Source: Hymenobacter jeollabukensis
GTDB lineage: Bacteria; Bacteroidota; Bacteroidia; Cytophagales; Hymenobacteraceae
Reading direction: 5' to 3'
Assembly: GCF_005771675.1 (NCBI RefSeq)
Contig: NZ_VAJM01000018.1
Span: forward strand, 1 to 64,000
DNA: 64,000 nucleotides
Part shown: positions 15,616 to 26,200 of the stretch, one piece after another
Position numbering within the stretch: the stretch's first letter is position 1
How the letters are laid out: every line of letters starts with the position of its first letter
Made by a program: the position numbers and the translations under genes
The notes under the pieces: model-generated
Told to the model about the DNA's origin: nothing
Seen by the model: only the letters and a program-made list of their open reading frames with translations
Database searches by the model: none

Positions 15616-16857
15616 TCAGGCAGTTCTCGATTTTTCGTAGAGCGCTAGCTTCTTTCTTGATTCTTCAGCAGCTCGTTGAAGCTCTTTTTCAAGGCACTCT
15701 GTCTCTTCGTAGTCAATTCTGTAGCCAAACAGCTTCACCTTTATCACTGATTGCATGGACATGCCCTCAGAAAAAACGGTACTGAAGCTCTTATTACAGC
15801 TCTTGCATTTGTATTTGTATCTACCCGTAGGCGTTTGACCAGCTGCGTTGATGGAGTATTTGTCAGCCTGGCAGTAGGGGCACTTGAAACTATGCCGGTC
15901 CACCCGATACTTAACCGCAGAAGAATCGGTGAATAAGTACTCGTTGTTATTCCAGTCCACTAAGTCCAGGTTATAATCCCTTACCAGGCCGATAAACTCG
16001 GCTTTCCGCTGTTGGTAACCGGCTTGGTCGAAATAATGAGCAACGGGAATCTTCAGCAGGTAGTCTGCTCTAGGAAAATAGAGCGCAATCGTATGGATAG
16101 GGTAAATGGGCTCGCAGTCTTTGGTATGCATCAATGACAGCAGATAGTAGCCAATCAACTGATTTAGATACGAGCGCTGCAGGGTCTGCGTCGCGGTAAC
16201 TTTCAGGTCTATCAGTACCCCATCAATGATAATATCAGCGTCCGCCCCTCCAACCAGCATGCCGGCGCGACCAAAGGTCGGGTTCAAAACGCAGTGGTGC
16301 TGTGCCAGAAAGGGCTCCCAATTGACGGCCTGAAAGAGTTTTTCAACCTGGTCGATTTCAGCTGCTTCGTCGTCAAATGCGACTTCCCGAAAAGCAAACT
16401 CGGGCCTTCCGGTGCGGTAGACCACGTCAAGCTTTGCAAGCAACAAACAGGAAAGGATTAGCTCCGGTGTAAGAACACCACTGCGGAGGAAAGCTTGGTA
16501 TTGACCCTTTGCATCATCAAAGTCGCTCTCCAAGCGAGCAACCAAAGGCAGGGTTTTAGCAGCTGCTTCCGGCTTGGTCTTGGCTTTCCTGGCTTGCGAA
16601 CTGGTAACCATGCCCAATGCGTGTTCGGCAATCCATTGGCGCGGCTCCTGCCGGAACTGTGCGTTGATTCGCTCTAGCTGGAATCGAAAGAGGTAGTCAA
16701 AGGCGGTTCCGATACGCGAGTAGCTAAGGTCGCCATTGCGTTCCTTATGTACCGTGATTGGCACCCTCACTACCGGTATATTATTGGGGAAATGATGCCT
16801 GAGCCATGCGGTCAGATTGCTGTGAAGGGGGCTTTGCAGAATTGAGGTTAAACTCAT
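15616..16857 (-). CDS. PD-(D/E)XK-like nuclease with C-terminal zinc ribbon
   Basis: 413 residues. Around residues 205-235 the sequence A-D-A-D-I-I-I-D-G-V-L-I-D-L-K-V-T-A-T followed by Q-L-I-G-Y-Y-L-L gives the metal-binding D, the D-x-K pair and the Q of a PD-(D/E)XK nuclease, as in Cas4/RecB-type domains. Residues about 325-360 form a four-Cys zinc ribbon (C-P-Y-C ... C-K-S-C) followed by a Phe-Ser motif like that of transposase/transcription-factor ribbons. Convergent with the recombinase gene. Probably DNA-cleaving; role unknown. Confidence 0.65.
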   Translation of the reverse strand: MSLTSILQSPLHSNLTAWLRHHFPNNIPVVRVPITVHKERNGDLSYSRIGTAFDYLFRFQLERINAQFRQEPRQWIAEHALGMVTSSQARKAKTKPEAAAKTLPLVARLESDFDDAKGQYQAFLRSGVLTPELILSCLLLAKLDVVYRTGRPEFAFREVAFDDEAAEIDQVEKLFQAVNWEPFLAQHHCVLNPTFGRAGMLVGGADADIIIDGVLIDLKVTATQTLQRSYLNQLIGYYLLSLMHTKDCEPIYPIHTIALYFPRADYLLKIPVAHYFDQAGYQQRKAEFIGLVRDYNLDLVDWNNNEYLFTDSSAVKYRVDRHSFKCPYCQADKYSINAAGQTPTGRYKYKCKSCNKSFSTVFSEGMSMQSVIKVKLFGYRIDYEETECLEKELQRAAEESRKKLALYEKSRTA

Positions 16858-16875
16858 GGGTGCAATCTGAGAATG

Positions 16876-17244
16876 CTAGACACACTCAGCTGCCAACGGG
16901 TAATTAGCCCGTGTCTCCCCGCAGAAGTACAGCCGACTGCCCTCCGTGTCACATTTGAAGTCTGTACCAGCTGCAATGCTCCAAATCTGATTGCAAGAAA
17001 CCCTAATGCGGGATTTAGACTGGGGGTGATGCCTGCTCAGTAGGATATCACAGGTAAGGGTATCGTCATCCATCTCTACGTTCCATGCAACGGCTTGATG
17101 AAGGTGTAGCACCGCTAGATACCAGGTACGCCCCTCTGACTCATAGGAGTGAGCCTTTACTATGTAGTGATTAGCTGGGTCAGCAAGCCCGACAACTAGC
17201 TCCCGTAGGGCAATGCGTGGGTGAGTTGTCGTGGAGGCTGTCAC
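16876..17244 (-). CDS. hypothetical protein
   Basis: 122 residues from a GTG start (17242-17244), 18 bases before the nuclease-like gene on the same strand. Beta-rich soluble protein with three cysteines scattered in the second half. No family recognised. Confidence 0.45.
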   Translation of the reverse strand: MTASTTTHPRIALRELVVGLADPANHYIVKAHSYESEGRTWYLAVLHLHQAVAWNVEMDDDTLTCDILLSRHHPQSKSRIRVSCNQIWSIAAGTDFKCDTEGSRLYFCGETRANYPLAAECV

Positions 17245-17290
17245 AAGCGTTTTTTTAGTGGGTATGTCAGCAAATTAGAAGCAGCGGTCC

Positions 17291-17641
17291 TTACGCGGCA
17301 TCCAGAATAAAGTCTGCGGGTATTTGGAGCTTTTGATACAAGCGCCGGGCCAAGTCGAGATTGATTTGCCGCTTTCCCTTCAGCACCTCGTTGAGGCGTG
17401 AAGGAGTAATTTCCAGCAGGGCTGCCAACTCCTTTTGCTTCATACGCCGGCGAAACATCTCTACTTCAATGCGCCCAGCTATCGTTTGGGGAGGCCCGGG
17501 GTGGAAATCTTGTGCCTTCTCATAAGCGTGAATGGCATCCCGCAGGGGCAATAGCGCAGCAGTGTTGCCCGAATCAGTATCAAGCAACTCATCAAACTGG
17601 CGTAAAGCCGCCAAGTACTCAGCTTCGGTGTGCAACGTCAT
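17291..17641 (-). CDS. higA: HigA-type antitoxin (XRE)
   Basis: 116 residues. N-terminal helical segment (Y-L-A-A-L-R-Q-F-D-E-L-L-D) typical of the larger HigA antitoxins that precede the HTH with an acidic Glu-rich helix, then an XRE helix-turn-helix at about residues 68-100 (M-K-Q-K-E-L-A-A-L-L-E-I-T-P-S-R-L-N-E-V-L). Pairs with the toxin gene 11 bases upstream. The XRE call is firm and the pairing is from context. Confidence 0.82.
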   Translation of the reverse strand: MTLHTEAEYLAALRQFDELLDTDSGNTAALLPLRDAIHAYEKAQDFHPGPPQTIAGRIEVEMFRRRMKQKELAALLEITPSRLNEVLKGKRQINLDLARRLYQKLQIPADFILDAA

Positions 17642-17652
17642 GACTAAGCAGG

Positions 17653-17946
17653 TTATACGGTTGAGGCATTCACTTTATCGTAGGCGGCGTGTGTTCCAAT
17701 AAATCGAATATATACTGTACGAATGTTGAAATGTATCCTGGCAATAAGGCGGTAGCGGTTGCCCCGTATGTTAAACACGTAGCGGTCGTTTCCTACATAG
17801 TCTGCGGTCGGATAACTAGCCTTTACATCTGACCAAGTCGCCCAATCAGCGCACTCGACCTGAGCATACCATACCCGCAGCGCTTCTCTTGCGTCAGCAT
17901 GACGTTCGCCAAATTCACGCAGGGTCCGCTCGGTTAAAACAACCAT
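17653..17946 (-). CDS. higB: HigB-type toxin
   Basis: 97 residues with the HigB_toxin pattern: R-T-L-R-E-F near the start, W-x-x-W-S-D-V-K-A-S-Y-P-T-A-D-Y-V-G-N-D-R-Y-V-F-N-I-R-G-N-R-Y-R-L-I and the closing I-R-F-I-G-T-H-A-A-Y-D-K. It is the classic mRNA interferase subfamily that follows toxin-antitoxin order. Second higBA-type pair of the window, different in sequence from the pair at 3.7-4.3 kb. Confidence 0.9.
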   Translation of the reverse strand: MVVLTERTLREFGERHADAREALRVWYAQVECADWATWSDVKASYPTADYVGNDRYVFNIRGNRYRLIARIHFNIRTVYIRFIGTHAAYDKVNASTV

Positions 17947-18132
17947 AACGCAAATCTAGTCGCTTTGATTACAATTTGCGCAATTTTATTCTGATTTTGG
18001 TAATATAGGTGCTACATTTGCTCAACCCTGAATCGTGGGGGTAATGACTAGCGACAGCATTAAATTCTGGTTTGAAACCGTAAAGCTTTGCTGTAGCTTC
18101 GTAGATTTTTTGAGTCCCCCGAACGCCTACTT

Positions 18133-21100
18133 GTGTACGAATTAACTCCAAAACTGCCCACCAATGCCGCTATACGCCGGTTGTGGGCCGTTCTTGCTAA
18201 AGCTCCCCTGCCAACAGTGTTGGCGGATTATCTGCGTGGGTGGCTGGGTATGTTGAATGACGAGGCCCTGCCTCACGCTGATTACTTACGCTTACGGGTT
18301 TTTGGCCGGGTGCTCATGGACCTTGCCAGTCAGGGATGGCACTTCTCCTGCACCAGCGAAGATGCAACCATTCTACGCGCATTGTCCCCGGATACAACGG
18401 TACGCCCTGGGCAAAGCGCCACTTCGCCCGCTGAAGTAAAGCAAGTGCTACGGGCGTCGCTGGTCGCGAACCGCGATGAGCAACTGCGTGACCCCGATAA
18501 TCAGCGCTTCATACGACGTATGGAGATGCCCCGCCGACATGCAGGGCGCATGTTGAACGTGCGTAACCTGCTGGTAAACCCAAGGACTCTAGCTGCTGAA
18601 TTGCAGACTTGCCTGGCAGCCCCTGAAGCAAATCGCGCCGAGTTGATTGGCTCATTGGTACAGCCCTACTTGCAGTTGGCCACGGAAGCAACCGATGAGC
18701 ACACCGGACTTCGTCTGCTGGACATCTGGCGTTACTGCCGCTACACCTGGAGTCTTCCTTTTCAGACCCAGCCGGGCCGGCGCATGTTCTACTTGGTACG
18801 CGACGCAGCTCGGCCGCTGCACCCCATTATTGGTATTGGCGCCCTGGGCTCCGCTGTTGTTCAGATAACGGTGCGGGACGAATACGTTGGCTGGTCAGTC
18901 AAATCCTTGCAGAAGTGCGCTGACCCAACGAGTCGACTACGTGCTCTGGACCTTGAACTTGCCCGCGCAGTAGATGAGATATTCGCGGAGGATTTTGTTG
19001 AGGAAGGTATACTAGAGCTAGCAGAGCTAATTCAACCCACCGCGGCGACCTTCGACAATCTGGACCGCGCTGCCCGGGACTTGCCTCTAGCAAGTCGTAC
19101 GGCACACCGGGGACTAAAAATCGACCTCGAAGTAGAGGCGCGTTCAGACCTTTATCGTCGTAAGCGGGCAGAAACGCTAAGCGGGCTGCTTTCTGCCCGC
19201 CAAGTGTTTCAGCAGAGTGACCACCTGCCTGCTCCCGAACGGTTAGCCCACCTGCTAGCCTCGCCAGAGGGCTTGAAGGCATTGCGCGTTGCCATAAAAA
19301 GCATCAAAAAGCGTCATGTAGCGGCTTCTATTATGGAAATCACTACGTGCGGGGCTATACCTCCCTACGGCGAGTTACTGGGTGGAAAACTGGTTGCAAT
19401 GCTGATGGCAAGCCCTCAAGTCGTAGCCGAGTATAAAGCACGGTATACCGATAGCTCGAGCGTGATTGCCAGCCGTATGCGGGGCGAAATTGTAAACCGT
19501 GACGCTAACCTTGTCCTGCTGGGAACCAGCAGTCTTTACCACGTTGGAAGCAGTCAGTACAACCGCATCAAGTTTCCCACTGCGAAAGGGGAAATCGAGT
19601 ACAAGCTTATTGGGAAAACGGAAGGGTTTGGAAGTGTCCACTTATCGCGTCAGAGCTATGATGCAATCCAGGACATGCTGCGCGAAGACCCGGCGCAGAA
19701 CAGCCAGAGTTATACATTCGCTGCCGGAGTAAACTATAAGTTGCGCTCCATTGCCTCGGCGTTTAACATGCTGGGCCTTCAGAAACTGCAAAAACACGCT
19801 ACCCCTCGCCTGGTCTATCTCACTCCCACGGCCAAGAACTGGCAGCGCTACCTATTAGGAGAAGACCAGCAGCCTGATTGGCTTTATTCGGACCTTGGCA
19901 ATTATGTCCAAGAAACGGCAGCTATTGTTGAGCATTGGAAACAGCGCTGGTTTATCAAGCGGGCTCAAAACCCTGAAATCGTTGCCCGTCTGCTAACGGC
20001 GGAAAAGATTGCCTCACTAACTCAAATCACCGACCACGAAACCGAGGCTGCCCGAAAACAGCAGGGGTCTTTTTTTTTTCTAGGAGATAATATGCCACCC
20101 AAGATAGACTGGTCGGTATTCGCCTTGTTCAACGGCGGACGCACAAGCTTTGCTGAGAAATTGAAGCCAGCGGAGCTAGAAATTTTTCATATCGAGTCCA
20201 AAAAGCTGGAAGCCGGAATCATTGGCTTGCTTAACTCGAACCGACGAATCTACCTGACTGGCAATCCAGGGGACGGAAAGACGCACCTTATCCGTCGATT
20301 GTCTGAGGACAACGACAAATGGCCGGGCAATACGTTCGTCCACTGGGATGCGAGCGCAGAGAATCAGGAAAAGCTCGTGACGGAGCTAAAACAGGCCATT
20401 AGCGACAAGCGGCCGGTGCTGGTGGCAGTAAACGAAGGGCCTTTGCGACAAATTCTGCTTGACCTACCCGAGTCCGAAGCTAGCATGTTACGTGAGCAAT
20501 TGGCAACCCCATTTGTCTACGACGCGGGCACCGCCGATGAGCCGGAAATTCCGGAAGTGCTCTTGGTCCACCTTGGCTCCCGGCAGGTATTGACCCATGA
20601 GTTGATTGAAAAAGCGCTACAAATTGCCCTCCGGAAAGTAGATTATGATAGCGCTCCTCAACGGGTAAGAGATAATGTGCAGGCTCTGGGCCATCACCTG
20701 GTTCAACAACGCCTCGGTGACTTGCTGAAACTGGTTAGCCAGGGCGGTACCCACGTCACCATGCATCAACTGCTGGGGTTGCTGTCGCGCATGATTACCG
20801 GGGGGTCACCCTTACCTGCGCGGGCACAAAACGCGCATCCTTACTACGAGACAATTTTCGAGAAGATAGAGGGGAGTGCACTATCGGCAACGCTTCGGGA
20901 ACTGGACCCTGCGCGTTCGCCCCACGCGCATTTGGATACCCACAAACTTTGGGATGCTCCCGTCTCAGCTGGGCAATGGCTGACCAGCCCGGCCCATCCT
21001 GCTCCAGGTTCAAGTTCTGACAAAGAAGAAGCTGTGCGCTGGTTCCGGTCACTGAAAAGGCAATACTATTTTGAAGCCTCGCAAGGCAAGGACTTGCTAA

Positions 21101-21699
21101 AATCCATCCCCCCGGACCGGGCAAGTTTCGCCGAACTAGTTTCTGGTGGCACAGGCCAGGCACGACGTAAGTTGTTAACAGCCCTTGCACGATTCGCTAA
21201 CCAGAAAATCGAGAGCGGCACGAAAAATCACGATGGAAGTTCTAACGCAACTGCGCCAGAACTATACCTATGGACATCGCTACGCTACGATGCGGTTGGT
21301 CCAGCTACTGCCCTGATAGCGGCGGCAAGTTTGCGGGAAACAGACGTGGCCGTGCAGCTTCCGTCCTTATCCCCCGCTCTCGCCAGTCTGCTGGACTACG
21401 AGCCTGACCATGTCCGGTTAACCCTAAGTCGTAAAGCAAATGCGCCCGCTTTATTGCTTGATTTAGAACTCTGGACTGCGCTAGGACAGGTTGCTCGTGG
21501 ATTGCCCTTGCAATTTCGGTCGGAAGAAGCCGGCCGGCGAGTGGGACGTTTTCTATCGGAGCTAGCCGCTTTTAGCACGGCTGATGAAACGGGGAAAATA
21601 CGAATCCATGATGTTGAAGCAGGCCACACATACGCAGTTGGCTTAGAAGCACAGCCGCTTGATAAAAACGGGCACAGCAAGATAAAATACGTGCTCTAA
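18133..21699 (+). CDS. DruA (DUF4338)-like domain fused to a P-loop ATPase
   Basis: 1188 residues as written, from GTG 18133. Residues about 205-500 carry the DUF4338/DruA marks: T-W-S-L-P-F then P-G-R-R-M-F-Y-L-V-R-D-A-A-R-P and H-P-I-I-G-I-G-A-L-G-S with R-D-E-Y-V-G-W-S; later E-L-L-G-G-K-L-V-A-M-L and S-S-L-Y-x-V-G-S-S-Q-Y-N-R. After a run of ten T (20070-20079) the frame passes into an ATPase with Walker A G-N-P-G-D-G-K-T-H (residues 710-718) in a DptF-like sequence. An AGGAG plus ATG (20092) at the junction suggests the ATPase is also made alone (535 residues). Head of a four-gene operon. DruA belongs to the Druantia anti-phage system, but the partners here differ. Confidence 0.7.
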   Translation: MYELTPKLPTNAAIRRLWAVLAKAPLPTVLADYLRGWLGMLNDEALPHADYLRLRVFGRVLMDLASQGWHFSCTSEDATILRALSPDTTVRPGQSATSPAEVKQVLRASLVANRDEQLRDPDNQRFIRRMEMPRRHAGRMLNVRNLLVNPRTLAAELQTCLAAPEANRAELIGSLVQPYLQLATEATDEHTGLRLLDIWRYCRYTWSLPFQTQPGRRMFYLVRDAARPLHPIIGIGALGSAVVQITVRDEYVGWSVKSLQKCADPTSRLRALDLELARAVDEIFAEDFVEEGILELAELIQPTAATFDNLDRAARDLPLASRTAHRGLKIDLEVEARSDLYRRKRAETLSGLLSARQVFQQSDHLPAPERLAHLLASPEGLKALRVAIKSIKKRHVAASIMEITTCGAIPPYGELLGGKLVAMLMASPQVVAEYKARYTDSSSVIASRMRGEIVNRDANLVLLGTSSLYHVGSSQYNRIKFPTAKGEIEYKLIGKTEGFGSVHLSRQSYDAIQDMLREDPAQNSQSYTFAAGVNYKLRSIASAFNMLGLQKLQKHATPRLVYLTPTAKNWQRYLLGEDQQPDWLYSDLGNYVQETAAIVEHWKQRWFIKRAQNPEIVARLLTAEKIASLTQITDHETEAARKQQGSFFFLGDNMPPKIDWSVFALFNGGRTSFAEKLKPAELEIFHIESKKLEAGIIGLLNSNRRIYLTGNPGDGKTHLIRRLSEDNDKWPGNTFVHWDASAENQEKLVTELKQAISDKRPVLVAVNEGPLRQILLDLPESEASMLREQLATPFVYDAGTADEPEIPEVLLVHLGSRQVLTHELIEKALQIALRKVDYDSAPQRVRDNVQALGHHLVQQRLGDLLKLVSQGGTHVTMHQLLGLLSRMITGGSPLPARAQNAHPYYETIFEKIEGSALSATLRELDPARSPHAHLDTHKLWDAPVSAGQWLTSPAHPAPGSSSDKEEAVRWFRSLKRQYYFEASQGKDLLKSIPPDRASFAELVSGGTGQARRKLLTALARFANQKIESGTKNHDGSSNATAPELYLWTSLRYDAVGPATALIAAASLRETDVAVQLPSLSPALASLLDYEPDHVRLTLSRKANAPALLLDLELWTALGQVARGLPLQFRSEEAGRRVGRFLSELAAFSTADETGKIRIHDVEAGHTYAVGLEAQPLDKNGHSKIKYVL
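20070..20094 (+). promoter_or_regulatory. T10 slippage tract with internal ribosome site and ATG
   Basis: Ten T in a row (20070-20079), directly followed by C-T-A-G-G-A-G and an ATG five bases further. With ten T the DruA and ATPase parts are one frame; with nine T the reading meets TAG at once, with eleven it meets TAA after three codons. Runs of nine or more T/A promote RNA-polymerase slippage, so DruA alone, fusion, and ATPase alone could all be produced. A sequencing error in the homopolymer is the other reading. Confidence 0.55.
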
Positions 21700-21740
21700 G
21701 ACCACCCCACTTTCGTTTCGACCAATCCTTAGTTGATACT

Positions 21741-23186
21741 ATGCCTGAGCTTTTACTTGCTGAAGTAGCCGAACTTGTTGCCAACGCTACCTGGGGCTTC
21801 GTTCCTGCCCGTGACATTAAGCCTGTCCATTTAGCGAACGGCATGTTTCGGGCGCTTGCTGGTCCAATAGAACCGGATTTGGGTTTGTTGAAGAAGGTGG
21901 TGGCCACTATGCGGGGCAAGACGCAGAAATCTTCCACAGAAATTATCGAAATCGCTGATTTCAGAGCCGCAGCTGAGTTGCCGCTGAGTACCGCAGCAGC
22001 GGAGGGAGCAGTAACACAGTTACGCAAGGCGCTCGATGTGGTGCTCAATCAAGATGGGGCATTTTATGAAGGTTCAACCTCTACGCCTACCCTCTCCCAC
22101 TGGCATCATCTCACGAAAGACCCCTCAGACCAACGAGCGGGGCATCTACTTGCACACGTTTTACTAGGCGCCCCCGAACGGGCGGCAGCCTTGGCAATCC
22201 GGGGAGCCTTATCCAAGAATAATGACGCTGTTTACCGGCTGACCGCTCCCCTAATAGGAAACCAAGAGGAAGAATTGCCTGCGTTTCCTGCACCAGATAG
22301 TGATATCCAACAGAAAGCGCAAGAATCGTGTGTTCTAAAAAGCCTTCAGGAAAGCTTTACTACCCTAGCAGAATACAGTGAGTATCTGGATAAAACCGCC
22401 TTGTTGCAACGAACGGTAACCCTGGCAGGGTTCGGATTGCTGCTCTACCTGTTCAACGGAAATTCAGATACCTGCCAGCCATTATTGCTTTGTGCTTCTG
22501 ACCATCCAATGGCAGTCAGAGAAGCCAGCCGCCACACCTTGGCCTTGGCCCGCAGGCGGCTGCGAACGGTATTTGGGGAATCACTGCGTAAAGAGTTGAT
22601 TAAGCGGGGTGATGATAAACTCAAAGAACAAGAATACCGTGACTGGGCATCTACATGGCTCCCGTCCGAATCTTTTACTCCTAACCAAATTCAGCGTTAC
22701 GCCTTAGAATTTGAGCAGGAACTGCTAGCTGGCGAAACGCCCTTTGAAGCAGCCGTCCGCGCTCTAACAGGCCCGGCAATGGCCATAATTGGCAGAACTA
22801 AATCGGGACAGGACAGCGTCACACCAGAGGGCTGTAGCAAACACCTCGGTCGGCGCATCGGCTTGCAGTGGCCCCGCAAGCATGGACGGGGCGAGCGCTA
22901 TTTGCTCCCTGTTGGGGCTATCTATGATGCTTTGGTGACTAGCCTGCTGCATCATAAGGACGTGATACAGGCGGAGGTATTTTGGGAGTTGGCATACAAG
23001 CGGTTTGGGCTGATATGCGGCGCGTTGCCAGAAGTCGATGGAGAACGCCTTGCCCGCTTAGGGATTCGCAATGTCACATCAGCACAGCTGGCTGCCAATG
23101 CCCGCGGCATCATTGAAGATTTGACCCGTTTGGGTTACGCTCGAACTTACGCCGATGACGTGACGCTGATTAGCGCCATGTGGTAG
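21741..23186 (+). CDS. unknown defence-operon protein (DptG-sized)
   Basis: 481 residues, soluble and mainly helical. No recognised catalytic motif. The last 120 residues (starting [21 protein letters not shown], ending A-D-D-V-T-L-I) look like a winged-helix-type domain by helix-strand pattern. Starts 41 bases after the DruA-ATPase stop and ends 49 bases before the FtsK-like gene. Position between a DptF-like ATPase and a large motor protein, and its length, match DptG of the phosphorothioate-dependent restriction system; sequence similarity to DptG could not be tested. Confidence 0.5.
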   Translation: MPELLLAEVAELVANATWGFVPARDIKPVHLANGMFRALAGPIEPDLGLLKKVVATMRGKTQKSSTEIIEIADFRAAAELPLSTAAAEGAVTQLRKALDVVLNQDGAFYEGSTSTPTLSHWHHLTKDPSDQRAGHLLAHVLLGAPERAAALAIRGALSKNNDAVYRLTAPLIGNQEEELPAFPAPDSDIQQKAQESCVLKSLQESFTTLAEYSEYLDKTALLQRTVTLAGFGLLLYLFNGNSDTCQPLLLCASDHPMAVREASRHTLALARRRLRTVFGESLRKELIKRGDDKLKEQEYRDWASTWLPSESFTPNQIQRYALEFEQELLAGETPFEAAVRALTGPAMAIIGRTKSGQDSVTPEGCSKHLGRRIGLQWPRKHGRGERYLLPVGAIYDALVTSLLHHKDVIQAEVFWELAYKRFGLICGALPEVDGERLARLGIRNVTSAQLAANARGIIEDLTRLGYARTYADDVTLISAMW

Positions 23187-23235
23187 CCAGCAGATTGGCT
23201 TTTCCCTTATCCTTCCCGCTTATATAGAGCCTGTG

Positions 23236-26200
23236 ATGCCCTCGAAAGATATACTCTTCGCTACCCTATTTGAACTGCTAGAGCAAGAGTTCGCTATAGC
23301 ACCAACTGGGCTACTGCTCCCTAATTTGCCGTTACCGACTGCGGATTGGTTACCTGAGTTACTGCATACGCTGGCAGATGATAGCCGGTACTATGTAACG
23401 GTTGTAGGAGCCGACCAAACAAAGACCTTGGCCCTTCAGCCATTGGTAAATCCTCACTTTGGGCTAACGGCAACTCATGCAGTAGAAATACGCAACGACT
23501 TGGAGTTGCCCGCCGATGCGCGGCGGCTGGTTATTGTGCTTAAGACTGAGCCCCGCATGAATTCATTGCGGGATTATAGAATTCTAAGCGTTGAGAAGAT
23601 AGTCCAGGCGATAGCCCGTAAAGGCAGTACTAAAGCGCCGAACTCGCCCCAACGCGCCCTTTGGGATGTATTGGCTACCACGAAGTTACCAACCGAACTC
23701 GGGGCCTTGATTCGGTTTTATGACGAGGTCTACAGAGAAGGAGGTGCTGAGCCACGGGAGGCTTTACACATTCTTGAATTGCTCCCAGACCCTGCCTTAT
23801 TCAACGACCACCGCACTACTGTTGGGGCAATAGCACCGCGTCTGGAGCTAAATGCAACCTTGACGGGGCGGTTGTTGCTGCGCGACTCGGAGGACGTTGA
23901 CAAGGCATATGAGACATACCGCAAAGCGGTAGACGCAGCCAATCCTATAACGGACTTACTACGAGAGAGCTACGGGCGATTTCGCAAATTGGACCCGGCT
24001 GCTGAATTACCATCTCAATTAGAGGGGTTTTCGTTTGAAGCGGTGAGAATGCTGTTCGGAGAGAGCAGCCTCCCTCCTGTGAAACCATCTCCCAACCCTC
24101 AACCGGAGCCTGAACCCGAGCCGGAGCCAGAGCCGGAGCCAGAGCCAGAGCCAGAGCCTGAACCCGGGCCAGGACCAGGACCGGGACCAGGGCCAAATCC
24201 TGAGCCAGAACCAGAACCCGAGCCAGAGCCAGAACCGATTCGGCCTAATCCCCCTGGAGGCGGCCCCTCTGGTGGCAAGCCAAGTCGTGAGTCCTTCCGA
24301 GAAGGGTTACTTGATGAGGCTGTGTTAGCAATCGCAGCTGACCCCCGTTTTGCCGAAACCTGGGGTCAGGAGGTAACCAAGCTTTTTTCTGCTTTGCGGA
24401 AGGAGCCTGAAGGGAGCAACATGCTGATTGGTATTCGGACAGAGTGTGACCATCGCACGGAACCTGGGGCCCTTCTTTTGACCGAAGAACTACTAGACAC
24501 CCACCGTTTTGGCGGAATCATTACGGTAGGGCAGGCCAATTCCTTAGAGGAAGCATTGGCTTCTTTATCCGAAGGCCTGCCCGCTGCAAACCCCATTTTT
24601 GATGCAACGTGGCTAAGCCAGTTGCAAGAATACCTAACAACGGCTGAAGAACTTCTTCCCCCCGGTTTTGAAGGCATCGCGCGGCTTAAGTACTACATGG
24701 ACTGCCGGGCACGGCTCGTTCCCGTGGCCGATATGCTTACGGCTGCCCCCCTCACTACTTTGCTGGCTCAGCCTGACATCTTACAAGCTGCCCGCGATAC
24801 AGTAGCCGCTTACGAGGGGTTAATGGAGCATATTAGCAGCCACTTTGCTCAACTCCAACAAGAAGATGGTGCTCAGCTCTTAGGGGGACTATTGCTGCGC
24901 TTAGACTTGGTGGAAGTGCGTGATGGCATGGGTGGGCGAGCAGGGTTATTAGCACCTTTTCATCCGCTGATTCTGTGGAAGAATATCGAGTTGGCCGATG
25001 AGGTGCTAGCTGGGCATGCAGCCGACTTGCGTTTGTTGATTGGGCGGCTTAGCCTTTTCTCCGAGCCTTTAAGGGCCCTGATGCTCCCCGTTGACGAGTC
25101 CTACACCGACACGGCATTAGCGTATGCTGACCGCTTGGGTTCCTGGGCGGTATATCGTCCTGCGGGGCTGGTAAACGTCACGGTAAGCATTCGCTTGCTG
25201 GAACGGGCTGCTGAGAAAATTGCGATACTATACCCCCCGGTACGTCAACACCTCCGCCTCTTCCTGCATCATCCAGAAAGCCTTGAGCGGGTAACCGAGG
25301 TTCTCCGGCATCTTTTTGCCCCTAAAAAAGGGCATACGCCATTCGAGCATGTTCAATTAATCATCAGCCATCATCCAGACACACCCATCAAACTCGATGG
25401 TTTGAACAACTTCATCAGTGAGGGTTTGGTGACTCCCGAACTGAAATCAGCTGTTGACGCCGACGAAATCGTTCCGTGGCTGGTTGACAATCCGGTGCAC
25501 ATACTGGTGCTGCCAGGGCAGCGCTATTTGCAGCCAACCCGGATTGGACGTCAAGCAAGCAACATCCACCCGCTTAGTCTGCCGCGACTGCTTCAGTTTA
25601 ATCAGTTTAAGAAGATTATCAGCCTGCAGCCTCGTAGTCAGCAAGGGTCAAGCAGCGGCGCTAGCCAGCCCTTTGGCCCCTATCATGCCCTCGCCGCTGC
25701 GCTGGGAGGACAACCCCAGCAGGAGCTATCAGGCACACTCGTTCAGCAGGAGAATAATGGGAGCCAGACCATCCTGATGCCGCATGCTGTTTTCATGTTG
25801 TTGGCGGGAGCAACCGGCGTCGAGGGGGCACAAGTGCTGGCCCGTGAAGGAGGCATTGACGGGGACGTAGTGGTAACGCATTATCCTAAACGCTTCGTCA
25901 AAGGCGTCGAGTACATGCTGCGGGAACTGAACTACCAGCCGGATGCAGCTGGAGTACTGCGCCTGCTGAAGCGTTTGGAAACGGTGGGCGAAACCGGCCT
26001 TTTCAAAACCATCAGCGATACGGGTGTAGGCGGATTTTCCCCTCCTGAGCTGAAAGGGCAATTTGGGTTGGCAGTCGCTTTAGGTTGGTATCTGGCCCTC
26101 GCGGGCAATGACCCACGTCATTTGACCGTAAGCCTGGACTCAGAATTAGCGAAGCGTTGGCTTGAAAAGCGTGATTCTGACCGTCGCAACGATTTGCTAG

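Noticed and set aside
17969-18151. 60-residue leftward frame before the DruA operon
   Set aside because: Overlaps the start of the operon, no family, no codon signal; probably the promoter region.
24100-24245. TonB protein
   Set aside because: Pro-Glu repeats are inside a long soluble FtsK-like protein without an N-terminal membrane anchor or TonB C-domain.
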